Assembly (NCBI GenBank): GCA_012514785.1
Contig: JAAYZP010000432.1
Location: 1 to 7,427, forward strand
Source: Propionibacterium sp.
Lineage (GTDB): Bacteria > Actinomycetota > Actinomycetes > Propionibacteriales > Propionibacteriaceae
Direction of reading: 5' to 3'
Length of the DNA stretch: 7,427 nt
Shown here: piece after piece, positions 1 through 6,801 of the stretch
Numbering within the stretch: the first letter of the stretch is position 1
Layout of the letters: each line of letters starts with the position of its first letter
Position numbers and translations under genes: made by a program
Notes under the pieces: generated by a model
Databases searched by the model: none
What the model was told of the DNA's origin: nothing
The model's input: only the letters and a program-made list of their open reading frames with translations

Positions 1-2637
1 CACCAGTGCGGCCTGCCCAAGCTCATGGCGCTGGAGCTGTGCAAGCCGTTCGTGATGAAGCGTCTCGACGACAAGCAGTACGCGCAGAACATCAAGGCCG
101 CCAAGCGGATGGTGGAGCGTCAGCACCCGAAGGTGTGGGACGTCCTCGACGAGGTCATCGCCGAGCACCCCGTGATGCTGAACCGCGCGCCGACGCTGCA
201 CCGTCTGGGCATCCAGGCGTTCGAGCCGCAGCTCATCGAGGGTAAGGCGATCCAGCTGCACCCCCTCGTGTGCGCCGCGTTCAACGCCGACTTCGACGGT
301 GACCAGATGGCCGTGCACCTGCCGCTGTCCGCGGAGGCGCAGGCCGAGGCCCGCATCCTGATGCTGTCGACGAACAACATCCTGAAGCCGGCCGACGGTC
401 GCCCCGTGACCGTCCCGTCGCACGAGATGATCATCGGCGCCTACTGGCTCACGATGCTGCGCGACGACATGCCCGGTAACGGCAACGCGTACTCGTCGGT
501 GGCGGAGGCCGTCATGGCGTTCGACGGCGGACATCTCCACGTCGGCAGCCCCGTCAAGCTGCGGCTCGAGGGCATCGTCGCGCCGGAGGACCAGGCGCAC
601 AAGCAGCGCGCCGACGGTTCGATCGTGCTGGACACGACGCTCGGCCGGGCGCTGTTCAACGAGGCGCTGCCCGAGGGCTTCCCGTACGTCAACGAGCACA
701 TCGGCAAGCGCCTGATCGGCCAGATCGTCAACGATCTTGCCGAGCGGTACTCCACCGCCGTCGCGGTGGACACGCTGGATGCGCTCAAGGATCTCGGCTT
801 CCACTGGGGCACGCGCTCCGGTGTGACCGTCTCGATCCAGGACGTGGAAACGCCGCCGCAGAAGGCTGAGATCCTCGAGGGCTACGAGACCCGCGCCTCG
901 AAGATCGACCGCCTCTACGAGCGTGGTTCGGTGACCGAGGACGAGCGTCGCCAGGAGCTCATCGCGATCTGGACGGACGCGACCGCCGAGCTCACCGAGG
1001 CGATGAAGAACAACTTCACGCGGACGAACCCGATCTACATGATGGTGGACTCCGGTGCCCGAGGAAACATGACGCAGATGCGTCAGATCGCCGCCATGCG
1101 AGGCCTCGTGGCCAACCCGAAGGGCGACATCATTGCGCGTCCGATCAAGTCGAACTTCCGCGAGGGCCTGTCCGTGCTCGAGTACTTCATCTCGACGCAC
1201 GGTGGCCGTAAGGGCCAGGCGGACACGGCCCTGCGCACCGCGGACTCCGGCTACCTGACGCGTCGACTCGTCGACGTGTCGCAGGACGTCATCATCCGTG
1301 AGGAGGACTGCGGCACCGAGCGTGGCCTGAACAAGACCATCGCAGCGTGGACGCAGCCCGGCACGGACGAGACGGGCAAGGTCGTCGCCGTTCCGGCGGA
1401 GCCGTTCGCCGAGGGTGCCACCGTCGAGTCCATCGTCGACGCGGAGACCGCGGTCTACGCGCGCTCGCTGGCCGTGGACGTGCTCGGCAAGGACGGGGAG
1501 GTGCTCGTCGAGGCGGGTACCGACCTGGGCGACGTCGAGATCAACAAGCTCGTCGAGGCCGGGGTGACCGAGGTGAAGGTCCGCTCCGTGCTGACCTGCG
1601 AGGCCGCCACCGGCACGTGCGCGATGTGCTACGGCCGTTCGCTCGCGTCCGGCAAGACCGTGGACGTCGGCGAGGCGGTGGGCATCGTCGCGGCGCAGTC
1701 GATCGGCGAGCCCGGCACCCAGCTGACGATGCGTACCTTCCACACCGGTGGTGTGGCGGGCGACGACATCACGCAGGGTCTGCCGCGTGTGCAGGAGCTG
1801 TTCGAGGCGCGCGTGCCGAAGGGCAAGGCGCCGATCGCCGAGGCCGACGGCGTCGTGCGTATCGAGGACGGGGACCGCAGCCGCAAGATCGTCATCGTCC
1901 GCGATGACGGCGGGGAGGACCTGGAGTACCCGATCGCGCGTCGCACCCGGTTGGAGTTCGAGGACGGCGAGGGCCAGCGCATCCGGATCGCCGACGGCGT
2001 CCGGGTGGCGATCGGCCAGCAGCTGACCTCGGGCCAGGTGGACCCGCACGACGTGCTGCGTGTCCGCGGGCTGCGCAAGGTGCAGGAGCACCTCGTCGAC
2101 GAAGTGCAGCGCGTGTACCGCACGCAGGGCGCCCCGATCCACGACAAGCACATCGAGATCATCATCCGCCAGATGCTCCGTCGCGTGACGGTCATCGAGT
2201 CGGGCGATACGACGATGATGCCGGGCGAGCTCGTCGACCGGAAGCGCTACGAGGCCTCCAACCGCCAGGCGGTCACCGAGGGTGGCCGTCCTGCGGAGGG
2301 TCGTCCGGTGCTGATGGGTATCACCAAGGCGTCGCTGGCGACGGAGTCCTGGCTGTCGGCCGCTTCGTTCCAGGAGACGACGAAGGTGCTCACCGACGCC
2401 GCGATTCAGGGCAAGAGCGACACGCTGCAGGGCCTGAAGGAGAACGTCATCCTCGGCAAGCTGATCCCGGCTGGCACCGGCCTGGAGCGCTACCGCAACA
2501 TCCGCGTCGAGCCCACCGAGGAGGCGAGGGCGGCGTCGTACACCATGACGTACGACCCGTTCGACTACTCGTTCGGCTCGGAGACGCCGGGCGCTGCGGT
2601 GCCGCTGGACGACCTGGACTTCGGCGACCTGCGCTGA
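1..2637 (+). CDS. rpoC: DNA-directed RNA polymerase subunit beta-prime (RpoC), 5'-truncated
   Basis: This is the C-terminal 878 residues of the beta-prime subunit, which with beta forms the active centre of RNA polymerase. The reading frame is open from base 1. By alignment of motifs to E. coli RpoC from memory, roughly the first 360 to 420 residues lie upstream of the window. Visible landmarks are as follows. The catalytic Mg-binding motif NADFDGD is at visible residues 95-101 (three Asp). The bridge helix starts at GGRKGQADTALRT (about residue 401). The second zinc site has Cys437, Cys533, Cys540 and Cys543, with the C-x6-C-x2-C spacing of the family. The trigger loop QSIGEPGTQLTMRTFHTGG starts at residue 566. 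The sequence passes straight from the trigger loop to GLPRVQELFEARVPKG, so the large SI3 insertion of proteobacteria is absent, as expected for actinobacteria. The gene ends in TGA and is followed 13 nt later by a strong terminator. rpoB would be expected upstream. Identification is secure. Confidence 0.99.
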   Translation, partial: HQCGLPKLMALELCKPFVMKRLDDKQYAQNIKAAKRMVERQHPKVWDVLDEVIAEHPVMLNRAPTLHRLGIQAFEPQLIEGKAIQLHPLVCAAFNADFDGDQMAVHLPLSAEAQAEARILMLSTNNILKPADGRPVTVPSHEMIIGAYWLTMLRDDMPGNGNAYSSVAEAVMAFDGGHLHVGSPVKLRLEGIVAPEDQAHKQRADGSIVLDTTLGRALFNEALPEGFPYVNEHIGKRLIGQIVNDLAERYSTAVAVDTLDALKDLGFHWGTRSGVTVSIQDVETPPQKAEILEGYETRASKIDRLYERGSVTEDERRQELIAIWTDATAELTEAMKNNFTRTNPIYMMVDSGARGNMTQMRQIAAMRGLVANPKGDIIARPIKSNFREGLSVLEYFISTHGGRKGQADTALRTADSGYLTRRLVDVSQDVIIREEDCGTERGLNKTIAAWTQPGTDETGKVVAVPAEPFAEGATVESIVDAETAVYARSLAVDVLGKDGEVLVEAGTDLGDVEINKLVEAGVTEVKVRSVLTCEAATGTCAMCYGRSLASGKTVDVGEAVGIVAAQSIGEPGTQLTMRTFHTGGVAGDDITQGLPRVQELFEARVPKGKAPIAEADGVVRIEDGDRSRKIVIVRDDGGEDLEYPIARRTRLEFEDGEGQRIRIADGVRVAIGQQLTSGQVDPHDVLRVRGLRKVQEHLVDEVQRVYRTQGAPIHDKHIEIIIRQMLRRVTVIESGDTTMMPGELVDRKRYEASNRQAVTEGGRPAEGRPVLMGITKASLATESWLSAASFQETTKVLTDAAIQGKSDTLQGLKENVILGKLIPAGTGLERYRNIRVEPTEEARAASYTMTYDPFDYSFGSETPGAAVPLDDLDFGDLR

Positions 2638-2650
2638 TTTCGGTTCCGTG

Positions 2651-2692
2651 AGCGAAAGGGGTGTGGGCTTCGGCCCGCGCCCCTTTCGCTTT
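2651..2692 (+). terminator. Intrinsic terminator of rpoC (18-bp stem, UUCG loop)
   Basis: The arms at 2651-2668 and 2673-2690 pair along all 18 positions, with 16 Watson-Crick pairs and two G-U pairs. They close on a C(TTCG)G tetraloop at 2669-2672. The hairpin starts 13 nt after the rpoC stop. The T-tract is short (TTT at 2690-2692, then CCCC), which is common in high-GC actinobacteria, where a long stable stem compensates. Read from the minus strand there is no T-tract, so it should act only on rpoC transcription. It separates rpoBC from the str operon. Confidence 0.93.
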
Positions 2693-2700
2693 CCCCGGCC

Positions 2701-2824
2701 GAGCAAGTGCAACCTGTGCGTCGACGTCGCCGCGTTCGTGGCACCTGCCTGGTTTGCCAGCGGAGCACCGGCAACCTGTGCGTCGACGTCGCCGCGTTCG
2801 TTGCACCTGCCCTGTTGCCGTCGG
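2701..2824 (+). repeat. Two tandem copies of a 62-bp unit between rpoC and the str promoter
   Basis: Unit 1 is 2701-2762 and unit 2 is 2763-2824. The core at 2709-2749 matches 2771-2811 at 40 of 41 positions (only 2740 differs from 2802), and the first five bases of each unit also match. Each core carries the overlapping self-complementary sequences CGTCGACG (2719-2726 and 2781-2788) and CGACGTCG. The left end of copy 1 has GTGCAAC (2707-2713) and the right part of copy 2 has its reverse complement GTTGCAC (2800-2806). The period is close to six DNA helical turns. Copy 2 ends about 5 bp before the -35 box of the str promoter. No coding role is apparent. It may be a pair of protein-binding sites or a duplicated dispersed intergenic repeat. 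The sequence alone does not decide. Confidence 0.85.
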
Positions 2825-2828
2825 CGTT

Positions 2829-2857
2829 TTGACCCAGAGGGGTCCCTCGATTAACCT
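2829..2857 (+). promoter_or_regulatory. Vegetative (sigma-A type) promoter of the str operon
   Basis: A -35 box TTGACC at 2829-2834 and a -10 box TAACCT (TANNNT) at 2852-2857 are separated by 17 bp. Transcription would begin near 2862-2865, giving a 5' leader of a little over 200 nt before rpsL. The spacer contains a small inverted repeat, GAGGG at 2837-2841 and CCCTC at 2844-2848. This is the best promoter-like match between the rpoC terminator and rpsL. No experimental start site is known to me. Confidence 0.72.
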
Positions 2858-2861
2858 TGAT

Positions 2862-3070
2862 GGGTGTGCTCGGTTGCTCGGGCACCCTTGTGCGTGCCCT
2901 GGCATGACGGTCTGCTCTCATTTCGTTGCGGAGAGTCCCGGACCGCGTGCGGAGTTCGCACGCAGCGCAATCGGCCCGCAGGCACAGAAACGGTGACTGA
3001 GCCGCGGTGAGAAGCGCTGCACGCCAGGGATGACAACATTCCGTTAAGACAACGAAAGAGATGCCGACAG
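2862..3070 (+). promoter_or_regulatory. Structured 5' leader of the rpsL-rpsG-fusA mRNA
   Basis: This is the predicted untranslated leader between the promoter and rpsL. Hairpin A pairs 2862-2872 with 2879-2888 (10 pairs, one bulged T at 2865). Hairpin B pairs GGGCAC 2880-2885 with GTGCCC 2894-2899 and so cannot coexist with A. Hairpin C is a perfect 7-bp stem, 2945-2951 with 2957-2963, around a 5-nt loop. A longer-range 7-bp match pairs GCAGCGC 2962-2968 with GCGCTGC 3014-3020 and overlaps the right arm of C by two bases. None of the hairpins is followed by a T-tract, so a simple terminator is not indicated. The length and alternative pairings suggest a site for feedback control, but no known leader family is recognised. 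Confidence 0.5.
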
Positions 3071-3442
3071 GTGCCAACTATTCAGCAGCTGGTCCGCAAG
3101 GGCCGGAAAGACAAGCAGAAGACGAGTGACGCGCCCGCGCTCCGGGGGTCGCCCCAGCGTCGCGGCGTGTGCACGCGTGTGTACACGACCACCCCGAAGA
3201 AGCCGAACTCCGCGCTGCGCAAGGTCGCCCGTGTGCGGCTGAGTTCCGGTATCGAGGTCACCGCGTACATCCCGGGTGAGGGTCACAACCTCCAGGAGCA
3301 CTCCATGGTGCTCGTGCGTGGCGGTCGTGTGAAGGACCTCCCCGGTGTCCGCTACAAGATCGTCCGCGGCTCGCTCGACACCCAGGGTGTCAAGGGTCGC
3401 AAGCAGGCCCGTAGCCACTACGGCGCGAAGAAGGAGAAGTAA
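3071..3442 (+). CDS. rpsL: 30S ribosomal protein S12
   Basis: The product is S12 of the 30S decoding centre, 123 residues, which is the usual length. The start is the GTG that gives the conserved N-terminus MPTIQQLVRKGR. A weak Shine-Dalgarno-like GAAAGAG (3054-3060) lies 10 nt upstream. Conserved blocks are TTPKKPNSALRK (39-50) and PGEGHNLQEHS through GGRVKDLPGVRY (68-95). The streptomycin-relevant lysines Lys43 and Lys88 are both present, so the sequence shows none of the classic high-level resistance substitutions. Asp89, the residue that RimO methylthiolates in some bacteria, is also present. rpsL is the first gene of the str operon. It is preceded by a long leader and promoter, and its TAA stop is separated from rpsG by a single base. 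Confidence 0.99.
   Translation: MPTIQQLVRKGRKDKQKTSDAPALRGSPQRRGVCTRVYTTTPKKPNSALRKVARVRLSSGIEVTAYIPGEGHNLQEHSMVLVRGGRVKDLPGVRYKIVRGSLDTQGVKGRKQARSHYGAKKEK
3431..3436 (+). promoter_or_regulatory. Ribosome binding site of rpsG inside the end of rpsL
   Basis: AAGGAG lies within the last codons of rpsL, 7 nt before the rpsG ATG at 3444. It fixes the rpsG start there rather than at the in-frame ATG at 3345. Because the site is inside rpsL, rpsG translation is probably coupled to rpsL. Confidence 0.8.
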
Positions 3443-3443
3443 T

Positions 3444-3914
3444 ATGCCTCGTAAAGGTCCCGCTCCGAAGCGCCCGGTCATCGCCGATCCCGTCTACAGC
3501 TCCCCGCTGGTCACCCAGCTCGTGAGCAAGATCCTGGTCGACGGCAAGAAGGCCATCGCCCAGTCCATCGTCTACGACGCACTCGAGGGCACGCGCGAGA
3601 AGACCGGCAACGACCCGGTCGCGACGCTGAAGCGTGCGCTCGACAACGTCCGCCCCTCGCTCGAGGTCAAGTCGCGCCGCGTCGGTGGCGCCACCTACCA
3701 GGTCCCCGTCGAGGTCAAGCCGGGCCGCCAGACCACACTGGCGCTGCGCTGGATCGTCAGCTTCTCCCGCGCACGCCGCGAGAAGTCGATGACCGAACGC
3801 CTGATGAACGAACTCCTCGACGCCTCCAACGGCCTCGGCGCTTCCGTGAAGCGTCGCGAGGATGTCCACAAGATGGCCGAAGCGAACCGCGCCTTCGCGC
3901 ACTACCGCTGGTGA
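3444..3914 (+). CDS. rpsG: 30S ribosomal protein S7
   Basis: S7 is the primary binding protein that nucleates assembly of the 30S head, and it lies near the E site. The product is 156 residues, the standard length. It begins MPRKGPAPKRPVIADPVY, with the family blocks LVSKILVDGKKAIAQSIVYDAL (26-47), RRVGGATYQVPVEV (78-91) and the C-terminal KRREDVHKMAEANRAFAHYRW. The frame is open further upstream (ATG at 3345), but that extension overlaps rpsL and is not part of S7. The start at 3444 follows rpsL by 1 nt and has a good Shine-Dalgarno sequence. In E. coli, S7 represses its own operon through an rpsL-rpsG spacer of about 100 nt. There is no such spacer here. Confidence 0.99.
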   Translation: MPRKGPAPKRPVIADPVYSSPLVTQLVSKILVDGKKAIAQSIVYDALEGTREKTGNDPVATLKRALDNVRPSLEVKSRRVGGATYQVPVEVKPGRQTTLALRWIVSFSRARREKSMTERLMNELLDASNGLGASVKRREDVHKMAEANRAFAHYRW

Positions 3915-3918
3915 TCCG

Positions 3919-3946
3919 TCGCCCCCGCGCCTCTGGCCGGGGGCGA
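3919..3946 (+). promoter_or_regulatory. GC-rich hairpin in the rpsG-fusA gap
   Basis: The outer arms TCGCCCCCG (3919-3927) and CGGGGGCGA (3938-3946) pair perfectly over 9 bp. After a bulged C at 3928, an inner stem GCC/GGC (3929-3931 with 3935-3937) closes a 3-nt loop. It begins 4 nt after the rpsG stop. No T-tract follows, so it is more likely an attenuator, processing site or mRNA-stability element than a full terminator. It could lower fusA expression relative to rpsL-rpsG, or be a regulatory protein site. Confidence 0.65.
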
Positions 3947-3980
3947 TGCCACCCCTTGACCACACCCTCGTTTCCACGTA

Positions 3981-3985
3981 AAGGA
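3981..3985 (+). promoter_or_regulatory. Ribosome binding site of fusA
   Basis: AAGGA lies 8 nt before GTG 3994. An in-frame TAA at 3979-3981 overlaps its first base, so no in-frame start upstream of 3994 is usable. This supports GTG 3994 and the short EF-G N-terminus. Confidence 0.75.
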
Positions 3986-3993
3986 CTGCAACA

Positions 3994-6081
<2,088 letters not shown>

Positions 6082-6096
6082 TCTGAAGACCACGTT

Positions 6097-6134
6097 CGAA
6101 CGCCCCGGGTTCCACCCCGGGGCGTTCGTCGTTT
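6097..6134 (+). terminator. Intrinsic terminator of the str operon after fusA
   Basis: The arms at 6097-6109 and 6116-6128 pair perfectly over 13 bp (CGAACGCCCCGGG with its reverse complement) around a 6-nt loop. A short T-rich tail, TCGTTT, follows at 6129-6134. It begins 15 nt after the fusA stop. It should end most rpsL-rpsG-fusA transcripts before the acetyltransferase gene. Confidence 0.92.
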
Positions 6135-6152
6135 CCGGGCCCTGCAGGGAGG

Positions 6153-6158
6153 TATGCT
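6153..6158 (+). promoter_or_regulatory. -10 box of a probable leaderless promoter for the acetyltransferase gene
   Basis: TATGCT fits the actinobacterial -10 pattern TANNNT. It is followed by 7 nt and then GTG at 6166, so transcription would begin at or within a base of that GTG. No good -35 box is seen 16-18 bp upstream. The ATG at 6154 is part of this hexamer. It follows AGGGAGG (6146-6152) by only 1 nt, which is too close for that sequence to serve it as a Shine-Dalgarno. Confidence 0.55.
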
Positions 6159-6165
6159 CTCGCGG

Positions 6166-6624
6166 GTGGTTGACCAGATCGTGATGAAGTCGTGGGCGGA
6201 GCTCACCAAGGACGAGTTCTTCGAGATCGCGCAGCTGCGCTGCGAGGTGTTCTTCGTCGAGCAGCGCGTGGACGTGCAGGACTTCGACGACGCCGACCGC
6301 GCGGCCGACACCCTGCACCTGTACGCGCGCGACGACGACGGCGTCGCCGCCTACCTGCGCGTGATCGGCCTCGCGGAGCCGGAGTTCGGGGCGTCGCGGG
6401 CCTTCGGGCGGGTGGCGGTGCGGAAGGACCGGCGCGGGGAGGGCCTGGCGAAGCGGCTCATCGCCCCGGTCGTGGAGCGCTGGGGGAGCGAGGCGATGGT
6501 GCTGCACTCGCAGGCCTACATCGTGCCCCTCTACGAGGCCTTCGGTTTCGAGGTGGTCGGGGAGCCGTACGTGGAGGCAGGGATCCCGCACCGGAGCATG
6601 CTGCGGGCCGCGACGTCGGGGTGA
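6166..6624 (+). CDS. ElaA-like GNAT family N-acetyltransferase
   Basis: This is a small soluble acetyltransferase of the GNAT fold, closest in motifs to E. coli ElaA. It should transfer acetyl from acetyl-CoA to an amine, but the substrate is unknown. From GTG 6166 it has 152 residues. Motifs are the ElaA-type LRCEVFFVEQ (24-33), strand GRVAV (81-85), the acetyl-CoA pyrophosphate loop RGEGLA (90-95, fitting R-x-x-G-x-A), LHSQAYIVPLYEAFGF (113-128) and the terminal GIPHRSM (139-145). The start is uncertain. ATG 6154 overlaps a -10-like box. GTG 6166 suits a leaderless mRNA. ATG 6184 gives MKSWAEL, which aligns best with the MIEWQDL start of ElaA as I recall it. Codons in the second half include GGG, CGG and GCG much more freely than in the ribosomal genes, indicating modest expression. 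The gene sits between fusA and tuf with no functional link to translation evident. Confidence 0.85.
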   Translation: MVDQIVMKSWAELTKDEFFEIAQLRCEVFFVEQRVDVQDFDDADRAADTLHLYARDDDGVAAYLRVIGLAEPEFGASRAFGRVAVRKDRRGEGLAKRLIAPVVERWGSEAMVLHSQAYIVPLYEAFGFEVVGEPYVEAGIPHRSMLRAATSG

Positions 6625-6636
6625 GGACCCGCCGGA

Positions 6637-6665
6637 TTTGGCCTGTTGCGCGGGTCGGGTAAACT
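6637..6665 (+). promoter_or_regulatory. Promoter P1 of tuf
   Basis: A -10 box TAAACT (TANNNT) at 6660-6665 has a weak -35, either TTTGGC at 6637-6642 (17-bp spacer) or TTGGCC at 6638-6643 (16-bp spacer). Transcription would begin near 6671-6674, 13-50 nt after the acetyltransferase stop region. No convincing terminator separates the acetyltransferase gene from tuf, so some read-through from upstream is possible too. Confidence 0.55.
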
Positions 6666-6689
6666 TCTCTCCCAGTTGCCTGCGTTGGT

Positions 6690-6718
6690 TTGACTATCGG
6701 CGCTGGCTGCACAACAAT
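6690..6718 (+). promoter_or_regulatory. Possible second promoter P2 of tuf
   Basis: TTGACT at 6690-6695 is followed after 17 bp by AACAAT at 6713-6718, which matches four of six consensus -10 positions but lacks the leading T. It lies in a locally AT-richer patch, unusual for this window. The -35 is better than that of P1 and the -10 is worse. It is plausible but less certain than P1. Confidence 0.35.
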
Positions 6719-6724
6719 AAATGA

Positions 6725-6749
6725 GTTCCCTGTGTCCAGATCAGGGAGC
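6725..6749 (+). promoter_or_regulatory. Hairpin in the tuf leader
   Basis: GTTCCCTG at 6725-6732 pairs with CAGGGAGC at 6742-6749 (8 bp, one G-U) around a 9-nt loop. It would lie in the 5' untranslated region of transcripts from either tuf promoter, about 50 nt before the start codon. There is no T-tract, so it is not a terminator. It could affect mRNA stability or regulation. Confidence 0.45.
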
Positions 6750-6801
6750 CCTTGAATCCAACGCTGCGCTGAACGCGTGGCGACACCTAGAAGGAGCCCA
6801 A

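Noticed and set aside
2701..2824. The tandem repeat as a CRISPR array
   Set aside because: There are only two copies, the repeat core is over 40 bp, the roughly 20-bp gap is too short for a spacer, and no cas genes are present.
2904..2996. A 30-codon ATG open frame in the str leader as a possible leader peptide
   Set aside because: No Shine-Dalgarno precedes it, it shows no regulatory codon run, and a frame of this length is expected by chance in GC-rich DNA.
3061..3073. ATG at 3061 as an rpsL start
   Set aside because: It is out of frame with S12. Only GTG 3071 gives the conserved MPTIQQLVRKG N-terminus.
2565..3077. Several open frames in the rpoC-rpsL gap on both strands (for example 2447-2905 and 2565-3077 minus, 2661-2996 plus)
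   Set aside because: They run through the rpoC terminator, the tandem repeats and the promoter. They are Arg/Cys/Pro-rich with no ribosome binding site, and the internal repeated peptide merely reflects the DNA repeat.
3071..3442. Streptomycin-resistance substitutions in S12
   Set aside because: Lys43 and Lys88 are both the sensitive-type residues.
3345..3443. N-terminal extension of S7 from the in-frame ATG at 3345
   Set aside because: It overlaps rpsL, has no homology to S7, and the normal start at 3444 has a good ribosome binding site and gives the standard 156 residues.
3956..3984. An internal promoter for fusA (TTGACC at 3956-3961, TAAAGG at 3979-3984, 17-bp spacing)
   Set aside because: The -35 is good, but the -10 lacks the key final T and overlaps the Shine-Dalgarno. 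I regard it as too weak to annotate, though 5'-end mapping could revive it.
6614..6632. A short GGGT/ACCC hairpin at the end of the acetyltransferase gene as a terminator
   Set aside because: Only four base pairs and no T-tract. It is not convincing.
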